Below the pieces are notes generated by a model. It saw only the letters and a list, made by a program, of their open reading frames with translations. It ran no database searches and was not told where the DNA came from. Below are positions 1 through 9,196 of a stretch of 64,000 nucleotides of DNA, piece after piece (position 1 is the first letter of the stretch; every line of letters begins with the position of its first letter). Origin of the DNA: an uncultured Treponema sp. (GTDB lineage: Bacteria > Spirochaetota > Spirochaetia > Treponematales > Treponemataceae); contig CASGBA010000002.1 in NCBI GenBank assembly GCA_949299755.1, positions 1 through 64,000 on the forward strand, read 5' to 3'. A program made the position numbers and the translations under genes.

Positions 1-958
1 CACATCCTGCGGCAATTCCGGACAAATGCACACTGTACCGGTCAGCCTCCATGTCAGGAGCTTCCGGCACAGGTTGTCCGTAATCATCAAAAAACAGGGA
101 ATAATGATCCTGTCCCTGGGCACGGCAGATGTTATCCAGGGCTGTATCCTTTTCCTTTACCAGATTACGCAACTCTTCAAGGCGCTTGGAGGAATTTTCC
201 GCGGCATTGAACGAAGCCAAATTAGCCTGGGCAGCCTCTCTTTCTGTCCCGGCTTTTTTCAGGCGCTCAATTAAGGAAGAAACGTTTTTCACGGCTTCCT
301 CGAAGGGCCCGAAAGCTTCGGTTAAGGTTTCGGAAGAGAAAGCTGAAACCTCATCAATCAGCTTGTCAGCGCTGCCGGACGTGACAAGGGCTTCCACCGC
401 ATCGGCAACACACTGCTCGAACCTGTTCCGCCGGTAATAGAGCTGGGCGGAAACCCCAGCCCCGCGGAACTGGGCCACCATCCGTCCCAGGGTTTTACCC
501 GCTTCCTTACCTTCATTTATGGAACGTTGTTTTTCCTCCAGCTTTTCACATTCCAGCTTTTCAGCCTTTGCGGCTGTGAAAACCGGGGTAAAAGACGGAA
601 AAGCTTCCGGACTGTATTCTTTCCAAAGAGCCGTCGCGGCCCGGATTCCGGCCGCCCGGAGTTTCTTTTTTCCGTCGGACAAGGACTTTTCCATATCCTT
701 TTCCACCTTGCCCAGTTCCTGGAGACGCTTAACCCCGTCTTTTATCTCAAAAACAGCGGAGGCGGCTGTTTCCCGTTCTTTCATCAATTTTTTCCATTCG
801 GAATAACTTTCCGATGCCCCGTCATAAGAATCTTTGTAATTGGCATCCTCATCCTGGAAAATCCTTTCACCCAGTTTTTTGTACAGGGAATCCAACTCCT
901 CTTTTTTCTGTTTGAGGGAAATAGAGAGATTGTGAATGGTTGTGTTCTGTATATCCAT
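1..958 (-). CDS. Hypothetical coiled-coil protein, 3' end cut by window edge
   Basis: The minus strand is open without a stop from an ATG at 956-958 to the first base of the window, giving at least 319 residues. The product starts MDIQNTTIHNLSISLKQKK and is rich in Lys, Glu, Ala and Leu with heptad-like stretches (for example around residues 10-130 and 235-275), so long coiled coils are likely. I see no signal peptide, membrane segment, Walker motif or recognisable enzyme signature in the visible part, and I do not recognise the family. It is divergent from the EF-G-like gene, with about 110 bp between the two starts. No strong Shine-Dalgarno precedes the ATG; an AAGGAA lies about 25 bases upstream. 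Several plus-strand reading frames here are shadows of it. Confident that it is coding, unsure of any function. Confidence 0.7.
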   Translation of the reverse strand, partial: MDIQNTTIHNLSISLKQKKEELDSLYKKLGERIFQDEDANYKDSYDGASESYSEWKKLMKERETAASAVFEIKDGVKRLQELGKVEKDMEKSLSDGKKKLRAAGIRAATALWKEYSPEAFPSFTPVFTAAKAEKLECEKLEEKQRSINEGKEAGKTLGRMVAQFRGAGVSAQLYYRRNRFEQCVADAVEALVTSGSADKLIDEVSAFSSETLTEAFGPFEEAVKNVSSLIERLKKAGTEREAAQANLASFNAAENSSKRLEELRNLVKEKDTALDNICRAQGQDHYSLFFDDYGQPVPEAPDMEADRYSVHLSGIAAGC

Positions 959-986
959 AACTACAATGTACAGCGATATTATTTCC

Positions 987-1016
987 TTGACAATACGCAA
1001 AAACTGAACATAGGAT
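987..1016 (+). promoter_or_regulatory. Sigma70-type promoter of the EF-G-like gene
   Basis: TTGACA at 987-992 and TAGGAT at 1011-1016 are separated by 18 bases. The same -35/spacing/-10 combination (TTGACA-N18-TAGGAT) is seen before the sugar-binding protein gene at 25961-25990, which supports it as a working promoter type in this genome. Confidence 0.6.
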
Positions 1017-1072
1017 ATTATATCATCATGAACATTTTGTACTGGATGAATTTATCTTTTCGGGAGTGTTGA

Positions 1073-3148
1073 ATGAGCTTTACTACGGAACAAATAAGGA
1101 CAGTCGCTATTGCTGGCCACGGACAAACAGGAAAAACCACCTTGACAGAGCATTTGCTTTCCACCGCCGGGATAATCCCCAAAGCAGAAGCTGTGGAATC
1201 GGGAAAAACCGTAAGCGATTTTACACCTGAAGAAATAGAACGAAAAATTTCAATTTATTCCACCCTTTCCAATATTGAATGGCAGGGGAAAAACATAAAT
1301 TTCTGGGATACTCCCGGATCTTCGGACTTCACCGGGGAAGTTATCACCGCTTTCAGAGCATCTGAATCTGCCCTTCTCCTTATAGATGCCAGGGCAGGGG
1401 TACAAATCGAAACCATAAAGCTCTGGCGTAATTTGGACAGCAGGGGAATGCCCAGAATGGTTTTCATAAACAAAATGGACGGGGAAAGGGCGGATTTTGA
1501 CTCCTGCATCCAGGATTTGAGGAACCAGTTCAAAATGGAAATATGTCCCGTGACAATACCCGTGGGACAGGGGCCCCAATACAAAGGATGCATTGATGTG
1601 CTCCATTCCAAGGCCTATGACGAAAACGGAAAGGAAATGCCGATTCCGGCGGATTTGGGGGACACGGTAAAAAGAGCACGGGAAGTTCTGGCCGGTGCGG
1701 CGGCCGAGGGGGATGACGACCTTCTCGTAAAATTCATAGATGAAGCCGGATTAAGCGACGAGGACATCATAAAGGGCTTGAAACTGGCTGTGGCCGCCAA
1801 CGCCATAGTACCGGCTTTCGCAGGGAACGCGGTGTCCTCTTCAGGATGCATCCCCCTGCTTGACTTTATAGCGGAAATTCTTCCGCCGCCGGAAGGCGCC
1901 CCTGAAACAATAGTCCAGGAAGACGGTTCCGAAGGCTCCGTGGAAATTAAAGCCGGCGGGCCCCTTTCAGCCCTGGTTGTAAAAACCGCCAACGACCAAT
2001 TCTCCGGAAAGCTCTCATACATAAAGGTGATTTCAGGAAACCTGCTTCCCGATACGGAAGTTTTCAATATTAACGAAGACAAAAAGGAAAAAATCGGAAA
2101 ACTGTACCGGTGCACGGGGAAAAAGCTCACCGAAACAAAGGAGCTTGCAGCCGGGGATGTGGGAGTCGCCTCCAAACTGCCCTACGCCAAAACAAACGAT
2201 ACCTTCGCGGCATCGGCGGGGGTAAGACCCTTCCGGAAGCTCAGGACACCGGCTCCGGTTTATTCCATGGCGGTTTCCGCCAATGACAAAAAGGACGAGG
2301 ACAAGCTGGGAGGACTTTTGATGAGGGCCTGCGAGGAGGATAAAACCCTTTCATTCACCTTCAATCCGGAAACAAAGCAGAATGTACTTTCCGGCATGGG
2401 GGACCTTCACATCAATATTGTCCTTGACAGGATAAGAACCCAGACAAAAATGAACATAATAACCGCCGAGCCCAGGATTGCCTACAGGGAAACCATCCAG
2501 CGTAAAACCCAGGCGGAATACACCCACAAGAAGCAGTCCGGCGGCCACGGCCAATACGGGCGGGTTGTGCTCAGCCTGGAACCACTGGAACGGGGTGAAG
2601 GCTATTCATTCACAAACGCCATTTTCGGCGGCGCCATCTCCAAGGGATACATTCCCGGTGTGGAAAAGGGCGTAAAGGAAGCCATGGAGTCCGGCGTCCT
2701 TGCCGGCTATCCGGTCGTGGATGTGGGCGTTACGGTTGTTGACGGAAAAGAGCACCCGGTGGATTCCTCCGAGCTTGCATTCAAAATAGCCGCCAGGAAC
2801 GCTTTCCGGGAAGCCATGAAAATGGGCAATCCGATTCTTCTGGAACCAATAATGAATCTGACGGTTTTCGTGGATTCAAAGAACCTGGGGGACATAATGA
2901 GCGACCTTTCCGGAAGGCGTGGCCATATTCTGGGACAAAACAGCCTTGCGGGCGGAATCGAGGAAATAAGGGCTCAGGTACCCCACAAGGAACTGCTGAA
3001 ATACGCCATCGACTTGAGGGCCATAACGAGCAGCACCGGCTCTTTCGAAATGTCTTTTGATCATTACAGCCCCATTTCCGGAAAGGCTGCCGACGAAATC
3101 ATCGCCGCCTCCAAGGAATTCATGAAGCAGGTAACGGAAGACAGCTGA
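1073..3148 (+). CDS. Elongation factor G-like translational GTPase
   Basis: This 691-residue protein has the EF-G layout: G domain, domain II, and domains III-V including the GGHGQYG loop of domain IV. Nucleotide-binding motifs are visible: G1 GHGQTGKT (15-22), G3 DTPG (79-82) and G4 NKMD (133-136). The usual EF-G switch I sequence ERGITI is replaced by ERKISI (56-61), and the G1 loop differs from the canonical AHIDAGKT. This points to the EF-G-like/EF-G2 branch (the Thermus TTHA1498 type), which accompanies a standard FusA in many spirochaetes, and not to the main translocase. Such proteins bind ribosomes and GTP, but their cellular role is less settled. The start is an ATG with GGGAG 6 bases upstream. 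The gene stands alone between a promoter and a hairpin terminator. Confidence 0.9.
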   Translation: MSFTTEQIRTVAIAGHGQTGKTTLTEHLLSTAGIIPKAEAVESGKTVSDFTPEEIERKISIYSTLSNIEWQGKNINFWDTPGSSDFTGEVITAFRASESALLLIDARAGVQIETIKLWRNLDSRGMPRMVFINKMDGERADFDSCIQDLRNQFKMEICPVTIPVGQGPQYKGCIDVLHSKAYDENGKEMPIPADLGDTVKRAREVLAGAAAEGDDDLLVKFIDEAGLSDEDIIKGLKLAVAANAIVPAFAGNAVSSSGCIPLLDFIAEILPPPEGAPETIVQEDGSEGSVEIKAGGPLSALVVKTANDQFSGKLSYIKVISGNLLPDTEVFNINEDKKEKIGKLYRCTGKKLTETKELAAGDVGVASKLPYAKTNDTFAASAGVRPFRKLRTPAPVYSMAVSANDKKDEDKLGGLLMRACEEDKTLSFTFNPETKQNVLSGMGDLHINIVLDRIRTQTKMNIITAEPRIAYRETIQRKTQAEYTHKKQSGGHGQYGRVVLSLEPLERGEGYSFTNAIFGGAISKGYIPGVEKGVKEAMESGVLAGYPVVDVGVTVVDGKEHPVDSSELAFKIAARNAFREAMKMGNPILLEPIMNLTVFVDSKNLGDIMSDLSGRRGHILGQNSLAGGIEEIRAQVPHKELLKYAIDLRAITSSTGSFEMSFDHYSPISGKAADEIIAASKEFMKQVTEDS

Positions 3149-3157
3149 AAAAGCTTT

Positions 3158-3185
3158 CCCTGTATCCGGGATGCCGGATGCGGGG
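3158..3185. terminator. Hairpin between convergent EF-G-like gene and gltA
   Basis: CCCTGTATCCGG (3158-3169) and CCGGATGCGGGG (3174-3185) can form a 12-bp stem with two G-T pairs and a GATG loop. It lies between two converging stop codons and is a likely bidirectional terminator, although the T tract is short on both sides. Confidence 0.5.
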
Positions 3186-3205
3186 GAAACTTCAATTCTT
3201 CCGGT

Positions 3206-4561
3206 TCAGCGGCGGTCAGCCATCTTCACATACTGCCTCATTTCCCCGATTTGCTTAAAGGCCGGCCGGTAAATGCGCCGCCCGGAGCGTATTTCCTCCA
3301 GCCTGTGGGCGCACCATCCGGCTATACGGGAAATGGCGAAAATAGGCGTATATAACTCCCGGGGGATGCCGAGCATTGAATAAACGAAGCCGGAATAGAA
3401 GTCCACGTTCGTGCAAATCTGCTTGTCGGCGCCTTTCTCTTCCTTGAAAATATCCGGGAAGATTTTTTCAATAAGGCGGTAAAGGCCGAATTCCTCTTCG
3501 CAGTGCTTTATCTTTGCCAGTTTTGCGGCTTTGTTCCGGAGCAGGATGGCCCGGGGATCTGAAATCGTATAAACCGCGTGGCCCTGGCCGTAAACCAAAC
3601 CGCTTCTGTCAAAGGCCTCTTTCCGGAGGATTTTCCGCAGGTAATCACCCACTTCCTTTTCATCGGACCAATCGGAAACATTGGCCTTGATGTCGTCCAT
3701 CATTTCCACCACCCGGATATTCGCCCCTCCGTGCCTGCGGCCCTTCAGGGAGCCGACAGCGGCGCCGATGGCGGAATAGGTGTCCGTGTCTGCGGAAGAA
3801 ACCACGTGAACGGTGAAAGAGGAGTTGTTGCCTCCCCCATGTTCAGCATGGAGAATGAAAGCCAAGTCCAGTATTTCGGCTTCAGCCCGGTCGTAAATCT
3901 TATTTGCACGAATCATGCGCAGGAAATTCTCCGAAGTGGATAAATTAGGCAGGGGGTTGTGCAGGTACATACTCTTACCGTCATAATGGCGCCTTTTTGC
4001 CTGGTAACCGTATGCCACCATGGCGGGGAAACGGGCTATGAGCTGGATTGACTGGTACAGGTTGTTGATTATCGAGGAATTCTCAGCGTCCGGATCGTAG
4101 GCGTAGGAGGAAATCACGGAATGTGCAAGCTTATTCATCACGTCGGGGGAAGGGGACTTGAGTATCATGTCCTCCACGAAATTGTAGGGAAGTTCCCGGT
4201 TTTCCCCCAAAATGGCGTCAAATTCGTCTATCTGGGACGCATTTGGAAGGTCGCCGAAGAGGAGGAGATAAATGACCTGCTCGAAACCGAACTGCTCGCT
4301 TTCCTCTATGTCGCTGATAATGTCTTCGACATCATAACCCCGGTAAATGAGTTTTCCGGGAACAGCAACCGTCTCCCCGTCTTTTATTTCATAGCCGAAA
4401 ACGTTTCCTATCTGGGTTAAGCCGACCAGGACGCCCTTCCCATCGGAATCCCGCAAACCCCTTTTAACGTCATATTTTACATAAAGGGACGGATCTATTA
4501 CATCATGTTCCTCGACAAGTTTGGCGAGACTCTCAATAAGAGGAGGATAAACATTTTCCAT
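3206..4561 (-). CDS. gltA: Citrate synthase (Si type)
   Basis: The 451-residue protein condenses oxaloacetate and acetyl-CoA to citrate in the cytoplasm, probably to make 2-oxoglutarate for glutamate in this anaerobe. Family residues are visible: His241 in HAEHGGGNNSSF, His328 in GQGHAVY and Asp387 in NVDFYSG, matching the His-His-Asp catalytic triad of citrate synthases. The length fits the longer clostridial/spirochaetal citrate/2-methylcitrate synthase type. The ATG is preceded by AAGGGAG and AAAGGA. It is transcribed divergently from asnS, and two perfect copies of a palindromic element lie in the shared upstream region. Methylcitrate synthase activity cannot be excluded from sequence. 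No aconitase or isocitrate dehydrogenase gene is present in this window. Confidence 0.9.
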   Translation of the reverse strand: MENVYPPLIESLAKLVEEHDVIDPSLYVKYDVKRGLRDSDGKGVLVGLTQIGNVFGYEIKDGETVAVPGKLIYRGYDVEDIISDIEESEQFGFEQVIYLLLFGDLPNASQIDEFDAILGENRELPYNFVEDMILKSPSPDVMNKLAHSVISSYAYDPDAENSSIINNLYQSIQLIARFPAMVAYGYQAKRRHYDGKSMYLHNPLPNLSTSENFLRMIRANKIYDRAEAEILDLAFILHAEHGGGNNSSFTVHVVSSADTDTYSAIGAAVGSLKGRRHGGANIRVVEMMDDIKANVSDWSDEKEVGDYLRKILRKEAFDRSGLVYGQGHAVYTISDPRAILLRNKAAKLAKIKHCEEEFGLYRLIEKIFPDIFKEEKGADKQICTNVDFYSGFVYSMLGIPRELYTPIFAISRIAGWCAHRLEEIRSGRRIYRPAFKQIGEMRQYVKMADRR

Positions 4562-4618
4562 TCCTTTCTCCCTTCCACCTTAAGTGGCTCAAATTACTGT
4601 GGTTCAATTTTCGTTCAC

Positions 4619-4648
4619 AGTTTAGTCTATTTGAAATAAACGTATCAA
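4619..4648 (-). promoter_or_regulatory. Probable gltA promoter
   Basis: On the minus strand TTGATA (4643-4648) and TAAACT (4619-4624) are separated by 18 bases, about 60 bases ahead of the gltA start. Confidence 0.4.
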
Positions 4649-4675
4649 GATAGCAGGGGCTTTTTTTTACAAAAA

Positions 4676-4711
4676 TGCAAAAACTTGCAGATTTTTATGC
4701 AAAAACTTGCA
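4676..4711. promoter_or_regulatory. Tandem palindromic operator pair upstream of asnS and gltA
   Basis: The palindromic element TGCAAAAACTTGCA (arms TGCAA/TTGCA, 4-base centre) occurs twice without any mismatch, at 4676-4689 and 4698-4711. Centre-to-centre distance is 22 bp, about two helical turns, so two dimers could bind the same DNA face. The pair lies upstream of the gltA -35 and overlaps a weak possible asnS promoter (TTGCAG at 4685, CATAAT at 4710-4715). The regulator is unknown. Confidence 0.55.
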
Positions 4712-4773
4712 TAATTAAAACTATTTCGCCCTGCTTGAAATCTACCGCCCAAAAATGATATTCTCTATCCGTT

Positions 4774-6225
4774 ATGGCTGCAGAAAAACCTTTAATCAAA
4801 GAAATCATTTCCCAAAAAGCGGAGGGACAGGAAGTGACTGTCCTCGGCTGGGTGCGTACAAAACGGGATACAAAAAACCTGACATTCGTCCAGGTGAATG
4901 ACGGCTCCTGCTTTGCCTCAATCCAGGTTACCTTCGACAAGGATGCGAATCCTTCAAACGAAATAGAAACAAACCTCAAAAAAATAACCACAGGCACTTC
5001 GGTGTCCGTAAGGGGGAAACTTGTGCCCTCCCCAGCTTCGGGGCAGGCTGTGGAAGTCCAGGGACTTTCGCTGGAAATCCTGGGGGACGCCCCGGCGGAC
5101 TCTTATCCGCTGCAAAAAAAGAACCATTCCTTTGAGTTTTTAAGGACAGTGGCACACCTGCGGGTCAGGACAAACACCTTCGGGGCTGTCGCCCGGATGA
5201 GAAGCCAGATGTCCTTTGCCATCCACACCTTTTTCCAGGAAAGGGGCTTCCAGTATGTCCACACACCGCTTATCACCGCCTCCGACTGCGAAGGCGCCGG
5301 GGAAATGTTCCGGGTAACAACCATGAATCCCCAGAAAATAGCGGAGGAAGCCTATGAAGCGGGAAAGGCGGGAAAAACGCTTCCTGAAGGGGCGGCGGCC
5401 GCCTTCGCCGATTACAACAACGACTTTTTCGGAAAGCCGGCGAACCTGACGGTTTCCGGCCAGCTGGAGGCTGAAACCTATGCACTGGGCGTTTCCCGGG
5501 TATACACCTTCGGCCCCACCTTCCGGGCGGAAAATTCCAACACAACCCGCCATCTGGCGGAATTCTGGATGATTGAGCCGGAAATGGCATTTTTCCGCCT
5601 TGAGGACAACATGGACATCGCGGAAAACTTCATCAAATACCTGATTAACTGGGCGTTGGAAAAATGCCCGGAAGACATGGCCTTTTTTGACAGCAGGATA
5701 CATCCCGGATTGATTGAAACCCTGAAAAAGGTTTCCTCCTCGGATTTTGCCCGGGTCACTTACACTGAAGCCATGAAAGAGCTTGAAAAATGCGCTGACA
5801 AATTCGAATTCAAGCCCTATTGGGGCTGTGATCTTCAGAGCGAGCATGAAAAATTCCTGACGGAGGAAGTTTACAAACGCCCCGTCATCCTGACTGACTA
5901 CCCGAAGGAAATAAAAGCCTTCTATATGAAGATGAACAATGACGGAAAAACCGTCCGGGCGATGGATGTTCTTGTTCCCGGACTCGGCGAAATCATAGGC
6001 GGTTCAGAAAGGGAAGAAAACCTGGAGAGGCTGGAAAACAGGATAAAAGAGCTGGGACTGGAAAAAGATGACTACTGGTGGTATTTGGATTTGCGCCGTT
6101 TCGGTTCCGTCCCCCATTCCGGGTTCGGCCTGGGATTCGAAAGGCTCCTACTGTACGTAACCGGCATGACAAACATACGGGACGTAATCCCCTATCCCAG
6201 AGCCCCGAAACTGGCGGATTTTTAG
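4774..6225 (+). CDS. asnS: Asparaginyl-tRNA synthetase
   Basis: This 483-residue class IIb synthetase charges tRNA-Asn with asparagine. An N-terminal OB-fold anticodon-binding domain (about 1-120) is followed by the class II core: [10 protein letters not shown], the motif 2 region [20 protein letters not shown], and the C-terminal motif 3 [15 protein letters not shown]. The wording matches AsnRS better than AspRS. It is slightly longer than usual because of an Ala/Glu-rich insertion after the motif [10 protein letters not shown]. No clear Shine-Dalgarno precedes the ATG, so the message may have a short or weak leader. The D,D-carboxypeptidase gene starts 3 bases after its stop, so the two are probably co-transcribed. 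Confidence 0.95.
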   Translation: MAAEKPLIKEIISQKAEGQEVTVLGWVRTKRDTKNLTFVQVNDGSCFASIQVTFDKDANPSNEIETNLKKITTGTSVSVRGKLVPSPASGQAVEVQGLSLEILGDAPADSYPLQKKNHSFEFLRTVAHLRVRTNTFGAVARMRSQMSFAIHTFFQERGFQYVHTPLITASDCEGAGEMFRVTTMNPQKIAEEAYEAGKAGKTLPEGAAAAFADYNNDFFGKPANLTVSGQLEAETYALGVSRVYTFGPTFRAENSNTTRHLAEFWMIEPEMAFFRLEDNMDIAENFIKYLINWALEKCPEDMAFFDSRIHPGLIETLKKVSSSDFARVTYTEAMKELEKCADKFEFKPYWGCDLQSEHEKFLTEEVYKRPVILTDYPKEIKAFYMKMNNDGKTVRAMDVLVPGLGEIIGGSEREENLERLENRIKELGLEKDDYWWYLDLRRFGSVPHSGFGLGFERLLLYVTGMTNIRDVIPYPRAPKLADF

Positions 6226-6228
6226 ACT

Positions 6229-7719
6229 ATGAGCGCAAAGTCTTCTTCCGTTTTAAAAAAGGCCGCTGTTGCCGGTTTAATCATTTTACTGCTGCTGGCA
6301 ACCCTGTTTTTTTATACTGCTGTGCGTCTCAATACCAGGAGCGGAAGGGCGGAATCCCTTATCCGCTCACCGGCGGAAAAAAAACAAGCTGTCTTCTCCC
6401 AGGCTGTGGAGGCATGGGAAAAGTCCCTTTATTCCGGGGGAAGCGCAGTCCAAACCCTGCTAAAACAGGCGCCGGCCTCCCTTACACGGGACGCCTCGCC
6501 CCTTTCACTGAAGGACATTCAGGCTGAATCCGCCATAATCATAGATGCGGCCACCGGCACAATCCTGTTTGAAAAAAACGCCGACAAGGTGATTCCCCCG
6601 GCTTCCATGACGAAAATAGCATCGATGTATACCGCCTTCCGCCTGATGGATGAAAAGGGCATAAGCATGAATCAGAAGGCGGATCTTCCCCCGGAATCCT
6701 GGGCGGTGAATATCCCGCCGGGTTCATCCCTGATGTTTTTGGCGGAGGGCCAGCGGGTGACAATGAAGGAGCTTTTCGAAGGAATGTCCGTGGCCTCAGG
6801 CAATGATGCGGCCATAGCCGTTGCCTGCAATGTTTCGGGTTCTGTACAGGATTTTATAGAAAAAGTAAACGGAGAAATGGCACGGCTGGGACTTATCCAA
6901 ACCCGCTTTGTGGAACCTTCAGGATTAAGTGAATACAACCGCACAACCGCCAGGGAATTTGCCCTTTTCAGCAAAATTTATATTGAAGAATATCCGGAAG
7001 CCTTAAGGGAATTCCATTCCCTGCGTTCCATGGCTTATCCCAAAATATGGAACCTTCCCGAATATGAAGCCAGGACAGCCATGGCGGATCAAGACGGGAA
7101 CACAAACCAGACCATAAAACAACAGGCCACCAACAGGCTTCTGGGAAAAATGGAAGGCTGTGACGGGCTTAAAACCGGATACATCGACGAATCCGGCTAC
7201 AATTTTTCCGTAACCTGTAAGAGGGGCGGAACCAGATTTATCGCGGTTTTAATGGACGGTCCGGGGGAAAGCTCTGCGGAAGGCTCCCGCATACGCACGG
7301 AGGACGGCCAGAAGGCTTTGGAATGGGCTTTTTCCAATTTCCGAACATTCAGGCCGGCTGCCCCGGAACCTGTGGTTATCACCCTGTGGGGTTCCAAAGA
7401 CGGATACGCCACCCTGATTCCCGCCGGAGAGGCGGTTTTCACAGTTACAGCCGGGGATTCTTCCAACAGGGACATATCGTCCGGTGGTGTTGATTATTCC
7501 GGAGCGGGAGTCTTTATGCGTATTGAACTGGAAGAAGACCTGCGGCTTCCGGTGGCAGCCGGGGAAGTTGCGGGCCGGGCTGTGTGGTATTCGCCCTCCA
7601 TGGAGGAAATAGGCTCGGTCAGCCTGATTTCCGCGGAAAACGAGCAGCGTGGAAATGTACTGAAGCGAGCTGTGGATTTCCTTTCAAAAAAATGCGCCCG
7701 GATTCTCGGGAAAATTTAA
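6229..7719 (+). CDS. D-alanyl-D-alanine carboxypeptidase (PBP5/6 type)
   Basis: The 496-residue protein trims the terminal D-alanine from peptidoglycan pentapeptides in the periplasm. The serine-protease-like motifs of the family are present: SMTK (Ser126-Lys129), SGN in the segment VASGNDAA, and KTG in GLKTGYIDESGYN. Residues about 11-34 form a hydrophobic N-terminal segment, read as an uncleaved anchor because no clear cleavage site follows. After the catalytic domain there is a beta-rich C-terminal part consistent with the PBP5 C-terminal domain. A linker of about 60 residues between the anchor and the catalytic domain is longer than usual. It follows asnS by 3 bases. Assignment to dacA, dacC or another paralog cannot be made. 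Confidence 0.9.
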   Translation: MSAKSSSVLKKAAVAGLIILLLLATLFFYTAVRLNTRSGRAESLIRSPAEKKQAVFSQAVEAWEKSLYSGGSAVQTLLKQAPASLTRDASPLSLKDIQAESAIIIDAATGTILFEKNADKVIPPASMTKIASMYTAFRLMDEKGISMNQKADLPPESWAVNIPPGSSLMFLAEGQRVTMKELFEGMSVASGNDAAIAVACNVSGSVQDFIEKVNGEMARLGLIQTRFVEPSGLSEYNRTTAREFALFSKIYIEEYPEALREFHSLRSMAYPKIWNLPEYEARTAMADQDGNTNQTIKQQATNRLLGKMEGCDGLKTGYIDESGYNFSVTCKRGGTRFIAVLMDGPGESSAEGSRIRTEDGQKALEWAFSNFRTFRPAAPEPVVITLWGSKDGYATLIPAGEAVFTVTAGDSSNRDISSGGVDYSGAGVFMRIELEEDLRLPVAAGEVAGRAVWYSPSMEEIGSVSLISAENEQRGNVLKRAVDFLSKKCARILGKI

Positions 7720-7770
7720 AGGTCCCCGTTTTCCGGTGCGCCAACCCGGATTTCAGCCCCATTGGTTATA

Positions 7771-9183
7771 TCACTTTTTATCCAAACGGTATCCTACACC
7801 AAGTCTGATAACGCTGGAACGTTCCAGTATATCTTTTCTGGATGCAAAAACCTCATAGGAAAAACTGTGGACATTTGCAAAGGTGAGGATTATATTCTCG
7901 GTTATTGACAAATCGTAGTAGAATCCTGCCTGCCAGAAGAAAAGAAGGTCGCCGGAATCAGAATGACCGGCGGGAATCAGGGGCATAAAATAAAGAGAAC
8001 TTATCAAAAGGAAATTCCCTGCCCTGCTTTCAGTAATCCCGACGGAAAATTTCACATTGGCGCCGGTTCCATAGAGCTGTATTTGTTCATCAGACCAGTT
8101 GTCAGAGGCCGGTTCAGGATAATAAGTATTGGCGGAAGCAAACATAAGCCATCCGGCATGAAGCTTCAAATCAAAGTTAAGCACATTGGTAATCTGCCTG
8201 AATTTGAAACCGAAATCCAGGGAGGTTCCCCCGAAGGAAACCGTATCCCCAAGCACACAATCGTAATGGAGGGATAATCCGGCGTTTCCTTTACTGCGTT
8301 CACCTGTAATAACCGGAACGGCGAATAAAAACCCTTCGGTGAAAATCGAAAGCTGGTAAACCGGATACCCGATGTCGGCGGCAATGGTCATTTCAAAATG
8401 CCTGAAAGGGTCTGAAAAGGGAACATAGGTTGTAAAGGGATCATTGTAAACCATATCCAAGGCAAGGAACCCTGTCACGGAGAATCCTCCCCGGGATCCC
8501 TTTGTGTCCGGATTGTTTCTGTCAGTCTGCCCGAAGCCGATACCGGCGGTGGCGTCCAAAGCCCAAAGTTCCCCGGAAGGCTTATTTGTCCGTTCCCCGG
8601 GCAAATAAGGATTCAAAAAGTCAAAGGGGCTTATAAAAAACCTCAGGGGAGCCGGAACCTTTTCAGCCGAATAATAAAGCCGGTGGAGGGCTTCACCGAA
8701 AACAACGCCTCCGGTGGTGGTGATAATCAAATCGTTTATAGAAGAGCGGCTGCGCTCACAAAAAACTTCCCATACCACGGAACCAAGGGCCGCATTCACC
8801 GCTGATTCATAGAAATTCCAATTGTTGGCGCGGCCGGCCTGATAATAAAAAACCCCCTGGTATGGATGTCCAAGCTGGTTGGTACGGAAAAGGCTTTGAT
8901 CCCATTGCCATGGGGAAGTTAAATTCGTCTTTATGGAGTCCAGGGTAACCCCGGAAAATTCAGTCTGTGCGATAAAACGGTTCACCACAAAAAGAAGGCC
9001 GTTCGTCAACTGGGATTCAACGAAACCAAGGATGATGTTCCTGCCATTCAGGGCATCTTCCGAAAACACGGCGGTTTCCCCGGCAGCCGGAGATTCTTCC
9101 TGTGAATCTTCAGAAAAAACCGTTGGGGATGCAATCATAAAAAAAAATAAAACAAATAAAAATTTTGAAAAGCTCAATTTCAT
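7771..9183 (-). CDS. DUF3943 outer-membrane/periplasmic protein, copy 1
   Basis: The 470-residue protein has an N-terminal signal peptide (hydrophobic residues about 7-23) and then the DUF3943 signature: NQLGHPYQG, QAGRANNWNFYES, a WEVF segment, and SINDLIITTTGG followed by GEALHRL. The rest alternates hydrophobic and polar residues in strand-like stretches, with aromatic residues near the C terminus, which suggests an outer-membrane beta-barrel. No biochemical function is established for the family. It follows a paralog by 13 bases in the same orientation and is convergent with the carboxypeptidase gene. Probably an envelope protein; nothing in the sequence says what it transports or binds. 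Confidence 0.75.
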   Translation of the reverse strand: MKLSFSKFLFVLFFFMIASPTVFSEDSQEESPAAGETAVFSEDALNGRNIILGFVESQLTNGLLFVVNRFIAQTEFSGVTLDSIKTNLTSPWQWDQSLFRTNQLGHPYQGVFYYQAGRANNWNFYESAVNAALGSVVWEVFCERSRSSINDLIITTTGGVVFGEALHRLYYSAEKVPAPLRFFISPFDFLNPYLPGERTNKPSGELWALDATAGIGFGQTDRNNPDTKGSRGGFSVTGFLALDMVYNDPFTTYVPFSDPFRHFEMTIAADIGYPVYQLSIFTEGFLFAVPVITGERSKGNAGLSLHYDCVLGDTVSFGGTSLDFGFKFRQITNVLNFDLKLHAGWLMFASANTYYPEPASDNWSDEQIQLYGTGANVKFSVGITESRAGNFLLISSLYFMPLIPAGHSDSGDLLFFWQAGFYYDLSITENIILTFANVHSFSYEVFASRKDILERSSVIRLGVGYRLDKK

Positions 9184-9196
9184 AGGTATGTTTATC

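Noticed and set aside
527-1072. Plus-strand reading frames at 26-1072 upstream of the EF-G-like gene
   Set aside because: They are antisense to a continuous minus-strand coding frame (1-958) with better composition, have no ribosome-binding sites, and their products are Phe/Ser/Arg-rich with no domain.
4651-4669. T8 tract after AGCAGGGGCT as a terminator
   Set aside because: The possible stem has only three base pairs and no gene ends before it.
5140-5847. Minus-strand frame antisense to asnS
   Set aside because: Opposite a complete class II synthetase; no start signal or homology.
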